Positions 8,167 through 18,595 of a DNA stretch of 50,406 bases are shown piece by piece; position 1 is the stretch's first letter, and each line of letters starts with the position of its first letter. The position numbers were made by a program, and so were the translations under genes. Under the pieces are notes generated by a model, which had not been told where the DNA came from, did not search any database, and saw only the letters and a program-made list of their open reading frames with translations. Location: contig NZ_PDZG01000037.1 in the NCBI RefSeq assembly GCF_002735645.1, forward strand, positions 1-50,406, read 5' to 3'. This DNA comes from Iodobacter sp. BJB302. Lineage in GTDB: Bacteria; Pseudomonadota; Gammaproteobacteria; Burkholderiales; Chitinibacteraceae.

Positions 8167-10473
8167 TTAAGCTTTAGAAACCGAGAGACTGTCGAACATG
8201 CCAGCAAGCTCACGCGTTGCGGAATGCGATGCAGGCACACGAATCACATTGTCGGCAAGCCCAGCATCCAGCTCAGCAAACAGCGATACCGATTGACCGC
8301 CCTGCTCTACCCGTGCCAGATCATTGATCGCCAGACCTAAAGCCGCCAGTGTGGCTGCATTGGCTTTCAGAGCCGGAGCGGCCAGTGTGGCTTGCAAGCT
8401 TGGGGCGCGGCGTACCAGCGCATCCGCCTGATACATTGCCACTTCGCCTAAGCGAACCAGGCCGGAAACAGCCTGAGCTTTAACTACCACAGCAGCTGCG
8501 GCGGCGTTATTCAGGCGGGCAACAGTATCACCTGGCAGGGCCTCATCACGAATCTGTTCAGACGATTCGTAATCAAAGCCATTAAAGCCAAGCACATTGC
8601 CCAAGACGCGGAATACTTTCCAGGCCGGACGTGTCTCGCCCAGAGGACGCACCACGCCGTTAAAGCTTTGTGGTTTGCCTTCCATATTGACGAAAGTGCC
8701 GGAGGTTTCTGAGAACGGTGAAACCGGCAGAATCACATCAGCAAAATCCAGCGCGCAGCTATTAAATGCCGACATCACTACAACCATTTCAGCCGCTTTT
8801 ACTGCTGCCAAAGCCTGCGCGCCGTTATGCGTATCAAACTCGGTTTCAGCATTTAAAAGGACATATGCTTTTTTCGGTGCAGGCTCACTCGAGAAGACAT
8901 TGCCGCCAACGGTTGCACCGATCAGCTGAGCGCCCACGGTATTTGCCGCTTCGCTCATTACGCCCAGTGTTGCGCCAGTCAGCTCAGCCAATGCGGCAGC
9001 TGCAGCGTGTAACTCAGCAGCGCGTGGATTGTGCGTTGCGATATTGCCCAGCAATACAGCAGATTTACCAGTCAGCGTTGCAGCAATCGTGCGGGCTGCG
9101 TCAGTCACTTCAACGCCAGCCAAATCGATATGTGCAGGAGCGGCCTTGCTGGTGTCAGCTTCAACAACAGCCTTAATCACGGCCAGCACGCCTTCCACCA
9201 GCTGATCAGGGCGGACAACAGATTGCGCGGCTACTTTAGTCAGCAAATCATCGCTATGCACATTCACTAAGGAAAGCTTCAGGCCTTTCTTTACCGATTG
9301 ACGCAGGCGCTGAGCAAGCAAAGGCTGCTCCTGACGCAATGTTGAACCAATCACCAGCACGGCTTCAGATGCAGCCAGCTCAGCAATAGATTGCCCCAAC
9401 CAGGTTGCACCTGCAGTATTAAGGCTGAAGTCTGCGTTGCGTAAGCGGGTCTCGACGTTTTCTACGCCCAAACCTGCCATCAGTTTACGCAGCATAAATA
9501 GCTCTTCAACTGTGCTGTTTGGTGTGGCCACGGCAGCAACAGATGCAGCACCGTGGTCTGACACCACTTGCTTCAGGCCGTTTGCTACATATTCAAGCGC
9601 AGTTTGCCAGTCAGTCACCTGCCATACGCCGCCCTGCTTAATCATCGGCTTTTGCAGACGCTCAGCGCTGTTTAAGGCCTCATAAGAGAAGCGATCACGG
9701 TCGGCCAGCCAGCACTCATTAATGGCTTCGTTTTCCAGCGGCAGAACACGCATTACCTTGTTGTTTTTGACTTGCACAACAAGGTTGGAACCCAGGCCAT
9801 CATGCGGGCTGACAGACTTACGACGGGATAATTCCCATGTGCGTGCTGAGTAGCGGAACGGCTTGCTGGTCAGTGCGCCAACAGGGCACAGATCAATCAC
9901 ATTGCCGGAAATTTCCGATTTAACTGTCTTGCCAATAAAGGACATGACTTCGGTAAATTCGCCGCGGCCTGCCATACCCAGTTCCTGGAAACCGGCAATT
10001 TCTTCGGTGAAGCGAACGCAGCGGCTGCAATGAATGCAGCGGGTCATATCAGTAGAAATCAGCGGGCCAAGGTCTTTATTGGCAACAACGCGTTTTTCTT
10101 CTGTATAGCGGGAGCCAGACTGGCCGTAGCCTACCGCCAGATCCTGCAGCTGACATTCGCCACCCTGATCGCAAATCGGGCAATCCAGCGGGTGGTTAAT
10201 CAGTAAGAATTCCATCACCCCCTGCTGCGCCTTCACGGCCTGATCAGAGTGGGTCCAGACTTTCATCCCGTCCGTGACGGGGGTTGCACAGGCAGGTAAA
10301 GGCTTAGGCGCTTTCTCAACCTGAACAAGGCACATACGGCAGTTTGCGGCTATAGACAGCTTTTTGTGATAGCAAAAATGCGGGATATGCACGCCAACCG
10401 AATTGGCTGCGTCCATTACCGTGCTACCGCCAGGTACTGTCAGTTTCTTACCGTCGATTTCAATTTCCAGCAT
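8167..10473 (-). CDS. nuoG: NADH-quinone oxidoreductase subunit G
   Basis: A 768-residue iron-sulfur subunit of the peripheral arm. The N-terminal 220 residues carry the [2Fe-2S] cluster N1b (CYHKK..., CRMC, PACATPV), the N5 cluster with a histidine ligand and CPICDQGGECQLQD, and N4 with CIHCSRC and DLCPVGAL. A molybdopterin-oxidoreductase-like domain follows that lacks catalytic function in this family. It is shorter than E. coli NuoG (about 908) but normal for betaproteobacteria (about 770). The C-terminal third is alanine-rich and the least conserved part. Confidence 0.97.
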   Translation of the reverse strand: MLEIEIDGKKLTVPGGSTVMDAANSVGVHIPHFCYHKKLSIAANCRMCLVQVEKAPKPLPACATPVTDGMKVWTHSDQAVKAQQGVMEFLLINHPLDCPICDQGGECQLQDLAVGYGQSGSRYTEEKRVVANKDLGPLISTDMTRCIHCSRCVRFTEEIAGFQELGMAGRGEFTEVMSFIGKTVKSEISGNVIDLCPVGALTSKPFRYSARTWELSRRKSVSPHDGLGSNLVVQVKNNKVMRVLPLENEAINECWLADRDRFSYEALNSAERLQKPMIKQGGVWQVTDWQTALEYVANGLKQVVSDHGAASVAAVATPNSTVEELFMLRKLMAGLGVENVETRLRNADFSLNTAGATWLGQSIAELAASEAVLVIGSTLRQEQPLLAQRLRQSVKKGLKLSLVNVHSDDLLTKVAAQSVVRPDQLVEGVLAVIKAVVEADTSKAAPAHIDLAGVEVTDAARTIAATLTGKSAVLLGNIATHNPRAAELHAAAAALAELTGATLGVMSEAANTVGAQLIGATVGGNVFSSEPAPKKAYVLLNAETEFDTHNGAQALAAVKAAEMVVVMSAFNSCALDFADVILPVSPFSETSGTFVNMEGKPQSFNGVVRPLGETRPAWKVFRVLGNVLGFNGFDYESSEQIRDEALPGDTVARLNNAAAAAVVVKAQAVSGLVRLGEVAMYQADALVRRAPSLQATLAAPALKANAATLAALGLAINDLARVEQGGQSVSLFAELDAGLADNVIRVPASHSATRELAGMFDSLSVSKA

Positions 10474-10495
10474 GCTCTACTCAATGGCTATTGAA

Positions 10496-11785
10496 TCAAA
10501 CCCAAGCCTGCAATGCAGTCTTGTGTTCGATAAGGTATTCGAATTCGCTACGGAAGTGTTTTAGCATTCCGCGCACCGGGAAAACAGCTGCGTCGCCGAG
10601 GGCACAAATGGTTCGCCCTGCGATGTTATTACCGACACTGTCCAGGAGTTCCAAGTCTTCCGGAACGCCATGGCCCTGTGCGATACGATGAACAATGCGA
10701 TACAACCAACCGGTGCCTTCGCGGCACGGTGTACATTGGCCACACGATTCTTCGAAGTAGAAGTAAGACAAACGCTCCAGCGCCTGCACCATACTGACTG
10801 TTTCGTCCATCACGATCACCGCGCCTGAACCCAGCATCGAGCCCGCTTTAGCGATCGAATCGTAGTCCATGGTGCATTGCATCATGATGTCAGCAGGCAA
10901 GACCGGCGAGGATGATCCACCCGGAATAACCGCTTTGAGTTTTTTACCATCACGCATGCCGCCGCATAATTCCAGCAGCTCAGAAAACGGCATGCCCAGC
11001 GGCACTTCGTAGTTTCCAGGGCGGTTAACATGGCCAGAAACCGAAAATAACTTGGTTCCACCGTTATTAGGTTTACCTAGCTCAAGGAATTTCTGACCGC
11101 CTTCGCGGATAATGTATGGTACGGAGGCAAACGTCTCCGTATTATTAATTGTAGTTGGCTTGCCGTAGAGGCCATAGCTGGCAGGAAAAGGCGGCTTAAA
11201 GCGTGGCTGGCCTTTTTTGCCTTCCAGCGATTCAAGCAGCGCCGTTTCTTCACCGCAGATGTAAGCACCATAACCATGATGCGCATGCAGCTCAAAGCTA
11301 AATTCTGAACCCAGAATTTTATCGCCCAAAAAGCCTGCCTTGCGTGCTTCTTCAAGTGCTTCTTCAAAGCGCTCGTAAGCTTCAAACACTTCACCGTGGA
11401 TATAGTTGTAACCTACGGTAATGCCCATGGCGTAAGCACCAATAATCATGCCTTCGATCAGCGCATGCGGATTAGACACAATAATGTCTAAATCCTTAAA
11501 GGTACCTGGCTCGCCCTCGTCGGTATTACAAACAAGGTATTTTTGCCCTGGGAAGCTGCGTGGCATAAATGACCACTTCAAGCCGGTAGGGAAACCCGCA
11601 CCGCCACGGCCACGCAGGCCGGAAGTTTTCATTTGCGCAATGATTTCATCCTGAGTGATATTTTCACTCAAGATTTTCTTCAGCGCAGCATAGCCACCAC
11701 GCTTAACATATTCGTCAATGCGCCAGCAGTTTGGATCTTCAAAATTGACGTCATCAAAAATGACACCAGTTGCATAGACGGTCAT
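10496..11785 (-). CDS. nuoF: NADH-quinone oxidoreductase subunit F (NADH- and FMN-binding)
   Basis: A 429-residue subunit that oxidises NADH through FMN and holds cluster N3. Seen are the glycine-rich nucleotide site [16 protein letters not shown], the FMN region [14 protein letters not shown]-type segment (here [19 protein letters not shown]), and the [4Fe-4S] motif [13 protein letters not shown] with the fourth cysteine in [11 protein letters not shown]. The length is as expected. It overlaps the nuoE stop by one base, implying translational coupling of the E-F pair. Confidence 0.98.
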   Translation of the reverse strand: MTVYATGVIFDDVNFEDPNCWRIDEYVKRGGYAALKKILSENITQDEIIAQMKTSGLRGRGGAGFPTGLKWSFMPRSFPGQKYLVCNTDEGEPGTFKDLDIIVSNPHALIEGMIIGAYAMGITVGYNYIHGEVFEAYERFEEALEEARKAGFLGDKILGSEFSFELHAHHGYGAYICGEETALLESLEGKKGQPRFKPPFPASYGLYGKPTTINNTETFASVPYIIREGGQKFLELGKPNNGGTKLFSVSGHVNRPGNYEVPLGMPFSELLELCGGMRDGKKLKAVIPGGSSSPVLPADIMMQCTMDYDSIAKAGSMLGSGAVIVMDETVSMVQALERLSYFYFEESCGQCTPCREGTGWLYRIVHRIAQGHGVPEDLELLDSVGNNIAGRTICALGDAAVFPVRGMLKHFRSEFEYLIEHKTALQAWV

Positions 11786-12258
11786 TATTCGAGCTCCGCC
11801 AGTTTCTTATCAATCGCCTCAGGCGTCATATGACTGCACATGGCGTGGTTATTCACCAGCATCACCGGCGCGTAACCACAGGCGCCCATGCACTCCCCTT
11901 CCTTCAGCGTAAATTTGCCGTCGGGTGTGGTTTCATTAAAACCAATGCCAAGCTTTTGCTTGATGTAATGCGCCGCAGTATAGCCGCCCGAAAGAGCACA
12001 GGGCAGATTGGTACACACAGTGATCTTGTGCTTACCTACCGGCTTTAAATCGTACATATTGTAGAAAGTAGCCACTTCGTAAGCCATCATTGGCGCAATG
12101 CCAAGATAGTTCGCTACAAATTCGATCATGTCATTGTTGAGGTAGCGATGCTCGGTCTGAGCAATACGCAGCGCGCCCATCACGGCAGAGCGCTTTTGCT
12201 CCTCAGGGTATTTCGCTACTTCACGATCAATCAATGCTAGGGATTGAGTAGTTAACAT
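11785..12258 (-). CDS. nuoE: NADH-quinone oxidoreductase subunit E ([2Fe-2S])
   Basis: A 157-residue thioredoxin-fold subunit that carries the off-path cluster N1a. The four cysteine ligands are in CTNLPC and, 36 or so residues later, GECMGAC. It forms the NADH-dehydrogenase tip with NuoF and NuoG. Its start overlaps the nuoD stop by one base and its stop overlaps the nuoF start by one base. Confidence 0.97.
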   Translation of the reverse strand: MLTTQSLALIDREVAKYPEEQKRSAVMGALRIAQTEHRYLNNDMIEFVANYLGIAPMMAYEVATFYNMYDLKPVGKHKITVCTNLPCALSGGYTAAHYIKQKLGIGFNETTPDGKFTLKEGECMGACGYAPVMLVNNHAMCSHMTPEAIDKKLAELE

Positions 12259-13514
12259 CAGCGATCAATCTCCCCGAATACAACGTCCTGTGTTCCGATA
12301 ATAGCCACCACGTCGGACAACATATGGCCACGCGCCATTTCATCCAAAGATGCCAAGTGTGCAAAGCCTGGTGCACGAATTTTCAGGCGGTAAGGTTTAT
12401 TGGCACCATCGGACACCATGTAGATACCAAACTCACCCTTAGGATGCTCAACAGCGGCGTAAGCTTCGCCTTCCGGAACATGCATTCCTTCGGTAAACAG
12501 TTTGAAGTGGTGGATCAGCTCTTCCATATTGGCTTTCATACCGCCGCGTGAAGGCGATGCCACTTTATGATTATCTACAATCACAGGGCCAGGATTTGCT
12601 TTCAGCCATGCCACGCACTGCTTGATAATACGGTTGGACTGGCGCATTTCTTCAACGCGAACCAGATAGCGGTCGTAGCAGTCGCCATTTTTACCAACCG
12701 GAATATCAAAGTCCAGCGCACCGTAAACTTCGTACGGCTGTTTCTTACGCAGATCCCACTCCACACCCGAGCCACGCAGCATAGGACCAGTTAGCCCCAA
12801 TGCCAGAGCACGTTCAGGGGTAATGATGCCGATACCCACGGTACGCTGTTTCCAGATACGGTTATCTGTCAGCAGGGTTTCATATTCATCCACATAAGTT
12901 GGGAAGCGGTTAGTGAAGTCTTCGATAAAATCGAGCAAAGAGCCTTCACGGTTGCCATTTAACTTTTTGATTGCAGCGGCGTTACGTACCTTAGAAGCCT
13001 GGTACTGCGGCATTTGATCAGGCAGATCACGGTAAACACCGCCCGGGCGATAGTAGGCCGCATGCATACGCGCACCTGACACTGCCTCGTAGCAGTCCAT
13101 CAGGTCTTCACGCTCACGGAAGGCGTACAAGAAGATGGTCATCGCACCACAGTCAATGCCGTGCGCACCAATCCACATCAGGTGATTCAGAATACGGGTG
13201 ATTTCATCAAACATCACACGGATATACTGAGCACGAAGCGGCACTTCAATGCCGGTCATTTTTTCAATCGCCATGCAATAGGCGTGCTCATTACACATCA
13301 TCGACACGTAATCGAGCCGATCCATATAAGGCAGGGATTGAATATAGGTTTTTGATTCAGCTAATTTTTCAGTACCGCGGTGCAGCAGACCGATGTGCGG
13401 ATCAGCACGTTCGACCACTTCACCGTCTAACTCAAGCACCAGGCGCAAAACACCGTGCGCCGCAGGGTGCTGCGGTCCAAAATTCAGCGTGTAGTTACGG
13501 ATTTCAGCAGCCAC
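12258..13514 (-). CDS. nuoD: NADH-quinone oxidoreductase subunit D
   Basis: A 418-residue subunit descended from the large subunit of NiFe hydrogenases. It lines the quinone cavity together with NuoB. The N-terminus reads [19 protein letters not shown], including the quinone-loop histidine, and the C-terminal FGEIDR is conserved. The start is GTG at 13512-13514, supported by an AGGAG seven bases upstream. It overlaps nuoC by 11 bases. NuoC and NuoD are separate proteins here, unlike the fused NuoCD of enterobacteria. Confidence 0.97.
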   Translation of the reverse strand: MAAEIRNYTLNFGPQHPAAHGVLRLVLELDGEVVERADPHIGLLHRGTEKLAESKTYIQSLPYMDRLDYVSMMCNEHAYCMAIEKMTGIEVPLRAQYIRVMFDEITRILNHLMWIGAHGIDCGAMTIFLYAFREREDLMDCYEAVSGARMHAAYYRPGGVYRDLPDQMPQYQASKVRNAAAIKKLNGNREGSLLDFIEDFTNRFPTYVDEYETLLTDNRIWKQRTVGIGIITPERALALGLTGPMLRGSGVEWDLRKKQPYEVYGALDFDIPVGKNGDCYDRYLVRVEEMRQSNRIIKQCVAWLKANPGPVIVDNHKVASPSRGGMKANMEELIHHFKLFTEGMHVPEGEAYAAVEHPKGEFGIYMVSDGANKPYRLKIRAPGFAHLASLDEMARGHMLSDVVAIIGTQDVVFGEIDR

Positions 13515-14112
13515 CGTAATTCTCCTCGCGGATGATACGCGGCGTTGTTTCTCGCGGATCGATAGTGACAGGCTGGTAAATTACGCGGCCCTGCTCAGGG
13601 TCGTAACGCATTTCTACATAGCCAGAAAGCGGAAAATCCTTGCGGAAAGGATGACCAACGAAACCATAATCAGTCAGGATGCGGCGCAAATCAGGGTGTC
13701 CCTGGAACATAATCCCGAACAAGTCGAACGCTTCACGCTCAAACCAGTTAAGACCAGGCCAGACAGAAACCATGGAAGGCACGACAGGGAAATCATCATC
13801 CGTGCAAAACACACGAACACGCAGACGGACATTGTGTTTGTAGGATAAGAAGTGATACACCGCAGCAAAACGGTGCCCTTCCCAAACAGCATCTTTATAA
13901 GCGCTGTAATCAACCCCACAAACATCAATACAGGATTCAAAATGCAGTGCGGCATTATCACGTAAGACCAGAGCAACTTCAGGCCACACAGCAACCGGCA
14001 CTTCAATCGTGATTTCATCCAGAGCACAGACCAGTCTGGCAATATTAGTGCCACCTGCCTCACCCAGAACGGCCTTCAGGCTGTCCATCAGGACGCTAAG
14101 TTTACGATCCAC
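13504..14112 (-). CDS. nuoC: NADH-quinone oxidoreductase subunit C
   Basis: A 202-residue peripheral-arm subunit (30-kDa subunit family). The signature [20 protein letters not shown] with following RRILTDYGF is intact, as is the C-terminal [14 protein letters not shown]. It overlaps nuoB (11 bases upstream) and nuoD (11 bases downstream), so the B-C-D block is probably translationally coupled. Confidence 0.97.
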   Translation of the reverse strand: MDRKLSVLMDSLKAVLGEAGGTNIARLVCALDEITIEVPVAVWPEVALVLRDNAALHFESCIDVCGVDYSAYKDAVWEGHRFAAVYHFLSYKHNVRLRVRVFCTDDDFPVVPSMVSVWPGLNWFEREAFDLFGIMFQGHPDLRRILTDYGFVGHPFRKDFPLSGYVEMRYDPEQGRVIYQPVTIDPRETTPRIIREENYGGC

Positions 14113-14632
14113 TGTTTACCCTCTCACTCGCCAATACACCTGAACGCGCAATCGTGTTAGTACGCTTAATCTTATTCTGTAGCTGAATAATGCCGTAAAG
14201 CAAAGCTTCGGCAGTTGGCGGACAGCCCGGCACGTAGATGTCTACAGGCACAATCCGGTCACAACCACGAACGACAGAGTAAGAATAATGGTAGTAACCA
14301 CCACCGTTAGCACAGGAACCCATCGAGATCACCCAACGTGGCTCTGGCATTTGGTCATAAACCTTACGTAGCGCTGGTGCCATCTTATTGCAAAGCGTGC
14401 CCGCAACAATCATCAAATCAGATTGGCGTGGGCTTGGGCGAAAAACGATACCAAAACGATCAAGGTCATAACGCGCCGCGCCTGCTTGCATCATTTCTAC
14501 CGCGCAGCAAGCCAGACCAAACGTCATTGGCCACAAAGAGCCAGTGCGTGTCCAGTTGATCACGGTATCGAGTGAAGTCGTCACAAAACCTTTGTCTGCA
14601 GACTGCACGCTTGCTAAGGATTGAGCATCCAT
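14102..14632 (-). CDS. nuoB: NADH-quinone oxidoreductase subunit B (cluster N2)
   Basis: This subunit carries the terminal [4Fe-4S] cluster N2 next to the quinone site. The tandem cysteines in [11 protein letters not shown], the third in [14 protein letters not shown] and the fourth in [12 protein letters not shown] are all present. I chose the start at 14632 (MDAQSLAS..., 176 residues) because GGGAG lies eight bases upstream and it begins just after the nuoA stop. An in-frame ATG at 14647 (188 minus 7 residues) and a longer frame to 14668 overlapping nuoA are alternatives with poorer ribosome sites. Confidence 0.95.
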   Translation of the reverse strand: MDAQSLASVQSADKGFVTTSLDTVINWTRTGSLWPMTFGLACCAVEMMQAGAARYDLDRFGIVFRPSPRQSDLMIVAGTLCNKMAPALRKVYDQMPEPRWVISMGSCANGGGYYHYSYSVVRGCDRIVPVDIYVPGCPPTAEALLYGIIQLQNKIKRTNTIARSGVLASERVNSGS

Positions 14633-14637
14633 ATTTA

Positions 14638-15006
14638 TTACTCCCATTCCAGTGCGCCCTTCTTCCATTCAAAGATAAAGCCCACAACCAGCACGGTCAG
14701 GAAAATCATCATTGTAAGGAAGCCGAACATGCCGAGCTCTTTGAGCACAACAGCCCATGGCACAAGGAAGGCCACTTCGAGATCGAACAAGATAAACAGG
14801 ATAGCAACGAGGTAGTAGCGAACATCAAACTGCATGCGCGCGTCTTCGAAAGCTTCGAAGCCACACTCGTAAGGTGAGCGTTTTTCAGGATCAGGCCGGT
14901 TGGTCCCGAGAATCTTGCCCACCCCCCAGCCAAGAACAAGCGGGGCAACGCCCACCAAGAGTCCTACAGCCAGAAACATCAGGATGGGGAAATAGTTAGC
15001 GAGCAT
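14638..15006 (-). CDS. nuoA: NADH-quinone oxidoreductase subunit A
   Basis: A 122-residue, three-helix membrane subunit, the first gene of the nuo operon. The conserved cytoplasmic loop is seen as [20 protein letters not shown] (with the quinone-chamber cysteine), followed by [19 protein letters not shown], whose acidic residues are typical. Upstream is tRNA-Leu after 75 bases without a strong terminator, so the operon may be transcribed through the tRNA from further upstream, or from a promoter in that gap that I could not pinpoint. Confidence 0.97.
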   Translation of the reverse strand: MLANYFPILMFLAVGLLVGVAPLVLGWGVGKILGTNRPDPEKRSPYECGFEAFEDARMQFDVRYYLVAILFILFDLEVAFLVPWAVVLKELGMFGFLTMMIFLTVLVVGFIFEWKKGALEWE

Positions 15007-15053
15007 GGCACTCCCCAGATTTGAAAGTTAAGGATATTTTTATATGTTGTATT

Positions 15054-15072
15054 CGCCCACATTGCGCGGGCG
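15054..15072 (-). other. Short hairpin between tRNA-Leu and nuoA
   Basis: CGCCC (15054-15058) pairs with GGGCG (15068-15072) across a nine-base loop just downstream of the tRNA. No T-run follows on the minus strand. It may be a weak terminator remnant or a processing signal separating the tRNA from the nuo message. Confidence 0.3.
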
Positions 15073-15081
15073 TTTTGTATC

Positions 15082-15166
15082 TGGTGCCGACAGAGAGACT
15101 CGAACTCTCACAACCGAAGTCACTACCCCCTCAAGATAGCGTGTCTACCAATTTCACCATGTCGGC
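15082..15166 (-). tRNA. tRNA-Leu, anticodon GAG
   Basis: The minus strand reads GCCGACATGGTGAAATTGGT and folds as a class II tRNA. The acceptor stem GCCGACA pairs with TGTCGGC, the anticodon loop is CTTGAGG (anticodon GAG at 15130-15132), a long variable arm is present, the T arm is GAGAGTTCGAGTCTCTC-like, and CCA is encoded at 15082-15084. It reads CUC/CUU leucine codons. Its place between secG and nuoA is usual in Neisseriales and related bacteria. Confidence 0.97.
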
Positions 15167-15202
15167 ATTAAAAACAAATTAATCTTCCAGAAGTATTACG
15201 GC

Positions 15203-15523
15203 TTACTCAGGAATTTTACTCGGCTGAGCTGGCTGCTGTACCGCAGGTTTTTGTGTGCTCATCACACCCAAATCTGACTTTTTAGCCGGGCTTACCAGTA
15301 AAACTAATGCAAGGCAGCTTGCAAAAAACAGTGTTGCTGTCACTGCAGTAGTGCGGCTTAAAAAGTTAGCCGAACCCGACGAGCCAAACAGGCTGCCTGC
15401 TGAACCACTGCCAAAAGCAGCGCCCATATCGGCACCTTTACCGTGCTGCATCAACACCAAAACGATGGTAGCAATCGCAGAAACCACGTTCAAAATGAGC
15501 ACGAGTGATTTAATAAGTTCCAT
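15203..15523 (-). CDS. secG: Protein translocase subunit SecG
   Basis: A 106-residue protein with two transmembrane helices (about residues 5-25 and 58-80) and the conserved loop LMQHGKGADMGAAFGSGSAG, followed by SLFGSSGSANFLSRTTA. SecG assists SecYE in preprotein translocation. The C-terminal tail is rich in proline, glutamine and alanine and ends the protein at the usual length. It lies between tpiA and tRNA-Leu, a conserved arrangement. Confidence 0.96.
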   Translation of the reverse strand: MELIKSLVLILNVVSAIATIVLVLMQHGKGADMGAAFGSGSAGSLFGSSGSANFLSRTTAVTATLFFASCLALVLLVSPAKKSDLGVMSTQKPAVQQPAQPSKIPE

Positions 15524-15575
15524 TAATTTCTCATTTCTATGCGGCGCGCATTCTAGCGGGTTTTATATTCCCTGA

Positions 15576-16286
15576 CTAGCGCGCAGCCATGCAGATGTCT
15601 AAAAACTCGGACGCTGATAAAGCGGCTCCGCCAACAAGCACACCATCCACCCCATCTACCGCCAGAACTTCTTCAGCATTGCTGCCTTTTACACTACCGC
15701 CATACAACACACGGGTGCGAGGCTCTAGGGTCTCTTTGATAAATGCGTGCATTTCAGCGATTTGCTCTGATGTCGCAATGACACCCGTACCTACAGCCCA
15801 TGATGGCTCGTAAGCAACGGCGTAAAGACCAATCGGCAAACCACGTAATACGGCTAACTCTGCCGCAATAATTTCTTTGTGCCGCCCACTGGCACGCTCT
15901 TCAGCATCTTCACCCACGCAATAAACGGGAAAAAGACCCGCATCCAGACAAGCACGCAGTTTACGAGCGGCATTTTCACTACTCTCACCAAAATAACGAC
16001 GGCGCTCAGAGTGCCCGACAATCACCAGCTCACAACCTATATCGGCCAGCATCGATGCAGAAACTGCACCTGTGTAAGCCCCAACATGATACTCGCTGAC
16101 GTCCTGAGCTCCAACCTGAACCTGACTATCTTTCAGCAGACTCTTGGCCAACATGACGTATGGGTAAGGAATGCATACCGCAACATTGGGTCCCAGCTTG
16201 GCGCGTGCCAGCTCGGGTAATACCGAACGAACCTTACCAATACTGCCGTGCATCTTCCAGTTACCAATTACAAGCTGTCTTGTCAT
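15576..16286 (-). CDS. tpiA: Triosephosphate isomerase
   Basis: A glycolytic/gluconeogenic enzyme interconverting dihydroxyacetone phosphate and glyceraldehyde 3-phosphate. Catalytic motifs are intact: GNWKMHG near the N-terminus (lysine), VIVGHSERR (histidine), and VAYEPSWAVGTG (glutamate and start of loop 6). I start the protein at MTRQLVIGNWKMHG (236 residues); the longer frame to 16331 adds 15 residues not typical of the family. The total is slightly short of the usual 245-255 but no core block is missing. secG follows after 52 bases. Confidence 0.96.
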   Translation of the reverse strand: MTRQLVIGNWKMHGSIGKVRSVLPELARAKLGPNVAVCIPYPYVMLAKSLLKDSQVQVGAQDVSEYHVGAYTGAVSASMLADIGCELVIVGHSERRRYFGESSENAARKLRACLDAGLFPVYCVGEDAEERASGRHKEIIAAELAVLRGLPIGLYAVAYEPSWAVGTGVIATSEQIAEMHAFIKETLEPRTRVLYGGSVKGSNAEEVLAVDGVDGVLVGGAALSASEFLDICMAAR

Positions 16287-16485
16287 ACGACGAGAAGCAC
16301 CTGTTTCAAAAGTCCCAGATTGTATTCCCACGCCTACCCCCAGTCAAACCGAGCCCTGCCGGTTCATTGATTTTCAGGACAAGCTCACCCACACTGAGTG
16401 ACTTGTAATATTTCAGCAACAATCAGCAGCTAGCATAGGCACTATTCTTTTCGTCCAAACGTTTTAGCCTTCGGAGTTTCTAGTA

Positions 16486-17526
16486 ATGGCACTTGCACGC
16501 AAACTAATTGTCACTATCGGCCTTACTGCCGGCCTGTTCACACATGCTATCGCGGCAGACATTACTGGCGCAGGTGCGACCTTCCCGTATCCGTTGTACG
16601 CAAAATGGGCGGAAATGTACAAAGCGAAGACGGGCACCGGGCTGAACTATCAGTCGATTGGTTCGGGTGGTGGTATCAAGCAAATTCAAGCCAAAACAGT
16701 TGATTTTGGCGCTTCCGATATGCCATTAAAACCAGAAGAATTAAATAAACAGGGCCTGCTGCAATTTCCAACCGTGATCGGTGGTGTTGTACCTGTCGTA
16801 AATATTCCAGGCGTTCAGCCAGGCCAGCTGAAGCTTACCCCACAAGTACTGACAGATATTTTCCTCGGCAAAATCAAGAAGTGGAATGACCCTGCGATTG
16901 TTGCGCTGAATTCAGGCGTTACACTGCCAGAGCAAAACATCACTGTTGTACGCCGTTCAGACGGCTCAGGCACAACGTTTGTATTTGCTGACTACCTGTC
17001 CAAAGTTTCAGCAGAATGGAAAGAAAAAGTTGGCGCAAATACCTCCCTGCAATGGCCGGTTGGTGTTGGCGGCAAGGGCAATGAAGGCGTTTCCAACTAC
17101 GTACAACGCATCAAAGGTGCGATTGGTTATGTTGAGTTTGCTTACGCAAAACAAAACAAGCTTGCTCACACTCAGCTGCAAAACCGTGACGGCGCTTTTG
17201 TTCAGCCTTCAGAAGATGCCTTTATTGCAGCGGCTGCAGGTGCAGACTGGAAAAACGCCCCTGGTATGTACCTGCTGACTACAAACTCGGCAGGCAAAAC
17301 ATCATGGCCTATCGCCAATCCAACATTTATTTTGATGCATAAAAAACAAGACAAGCCGGCTCAGGCACTTGAAGTACTGAAGTTCTTTGATTGGGCTTAT
17401 GGTAACGATGCAGACAAAGTAGCCCTTGATTTAGATTACATCCCTATGCCAGACAGCGTTGTTAATCTGATCAAGGCAAACTGGAAAGCTCAAATCACTG
17501 ATGGCTCTGCTCCAATTTGGAAATAA
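16486..17526 (+). CDS. pstS: Phosphate ABC transporter substrate-binding protein PstS
   Basis: A 346-residue periplasmic phosphate-binding protein with a signal peptide (residues 1-24, cleavage after THAIAA). The mature start DITGAGATFPYPLYAKWAEM holds the phosphate-binding TFP segment, and RRSDGSGTTFVFADYL is the second ligand loop. GGAG lies nine bases before the ATG. It is the first gene of pstSCAB. High-affinity phosphate transport operons are normally under PhoB control; I could not identify a convincing Pho box upstream. Confidence 0.97.
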   Translation: MALARKLIVTIGLTAGLFTHAIAADITGAGATFPYPLYAKWAEMYKAKTGTGLNYQSIGSGGGIKQIQAKTVDFGASDMPLKPEELNKQGLLQFPTVIGGVVPVVNIPGVQPGQLKLTPQVLTDIFLGKIKKWNDPAIVALNSGVTLPEQNITVVRRSDGSGTTFVFADYLSKVSAEWKEKVGANTSLQWPVGVGGKGNEGVSNYVQRIKGAIGYVEFAYAKQNKLAHTQLQNRDGAFVQPSEDAFIAAAAGADWKNAPGMYLLTTNSAGKTSWPIANPTFILMHKKQDKPAQALEVLKFFDWAYGNDADKVALDLDYIPMPDSVVNLIKANWKAQITDGSAPIWK

Positions 17527-17566
17527 GCCCGCCATTACTGTGACAACCGTGTTGTTGCATGTCTAA

Positions 17567-17598
17567 ACACAACAGGAGCCATGATGCTCCTGTTGTGT
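17567..17598 (+). other. Intercistronic stem-loop between pstS and pstC
   Basis: A perfect 13-bp stem, ACACAACAGGAGC (17567-17579) against GCTCCTGTTGTGT (17586-17598), closes a six-base loop. It is followed by TGTTGTG rather than a T-run. Such structures after binding-protein genes commonly protect the upstream message and lower expression of the permease genes, as with malE. That role is inferred here from position. Confidence 0.7.
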
Positions 17599-17630
17599 TG
17601 TTGTGAAGCCTCGGTGGAATGGAGATTTTA

Positions 17631-18587
17631 ATGCCGAATCAAAATCAACGAATGAAACAGCAGCGCTTGCAAGATGCTCTGTTCGTCGGTAGTACGCGTT
17701 TCTTTGCTTTTTTTGTACTTGCTTTATTAAGCGGTATTATTCTTTCTTTGTTATATGGTGCAATGCCCAGCATCAAACACTTTGGCTTAAGCTTTCTTAC
17801 CTCTGAAAGCTGGAATCCGGTTACAGAAGAATTCGGTGCCTGGCCGTCTATTCGCGGCACTTTAATTTCTTCTTTTATTGCTTTAATTATTGCGGTTCCG
17901 GTGAGCTTTGGTATTGCAATTTTCCTGACTGAATTATCTCCCACCTGGCTGCGCCGTCCTCTGGGTATTGCCATTGAATTACTTGCCGGTGTCCCCTCCA
18001 TTATTTATGGCATGTGGGGTTTATTTGTATTTGCCCCATTGTTTGCTGATCATGTGCAGCCATGGCTCACAGAAACAACGGCCAACTGGCCCTTTATTGG
18101 CGAATTATTTGTAGGCGCACCGATGGGTATCGGTATGTTTACTGCCAGCCTGATTCTATCAATCATGGTCATTCCATATATCACATCTGTTATGCGCGAT
18201 GTGTTTGAAGTTGTGCCGCCTATGCTTAAAGAATCTGCATATGGCCTTGGCTCAACCACATGGGAAGTCGTTTGGAATGTGGTTGTACCTTTTACAAAAA
18301 ATGGGATTATTGGCGGCGTTATGCTGGGCTTAGGCCGGGCATTAGGCGAGACAATGGCCATTACCTTTGTAATTGGTAATTCACAGGCAAAAATGAGCTC
18401 ATTATTTGATCCTGCCACCACCATTTCAGCCACTCTGGCCAATGAATTTACCGAAGCTAATGGCGAGCTTTATGTTTCATCGCTGATTGAATTAGGTTTA
18501 CTGCTTTTCTTTATTACCTTTGTGGTACTCGTTCTTTCCAAATTATTACTGCTGCGCTTACAGCGTAATGAAGGCGCAAACTCGTGA
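17631..18587 (+). CDS. pstC: Phosphate ABC transporter permease PstC
   Basis: A 318-residue inner-membrane permease with about six helices. The ABC-permease EAA-type loop reads [20 protein letters not shown] followed by [12 protein letters not shown], which is diagnostic for PstC/PstA. The start at 17631 ([12 protein letters not shown]) is preferred because GGAG lies six bases upstream; an ATG four codons earlier (17619) overlaps that ribosome site. It overlaps the GTG-containing leader of pstA. Confidence 0.96.
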   Translation: MPNQNQRMKQQRLQDALFVGSTRFFAFFVLALLSGIILSLLYGAMPSIKHFGLSFLTSESWNPVTEEFGAWPSIRGTLISSFIALIIAVPVSFGIAIFLTELSPTWLRRPLGIAIELLAGVPSIIYGMWGLFVFAPLFADHVQPWLTETTANWPFIGELFVGAPMGIGMFTASLILSIMVIPYITSVMRDVFEVVPPMLKESAYGLGSTTWEVVWNVVVPFTKNGIIGGVMLGLGRALGETMAITFVIGNSQAKMSSLFDPATTISATLANEFTEANGELYVSSLIELGLLLFFITFVVLVLSKLLLLRLQRNEGANS

Positions 18588-18595
18588 GGCACACT

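Noticed and set aside
8766-9176. A 136-codon plus-strand frame inside nuoG
   Set aside because: Antisense to nuoG in a GC- and alanine-rich stretch where stop codons are rare on the opposite strand; glutamine-rich nonsense translation.
16380-16440. A possible Pho box upstream of pstS
   Set aside because: The best stretch, TTGTAATATTTCAGCAAC, matches the tandem CTGTCAT-type consensus too poorly to call by eye. A position-weight-matrix scan would be decisive.
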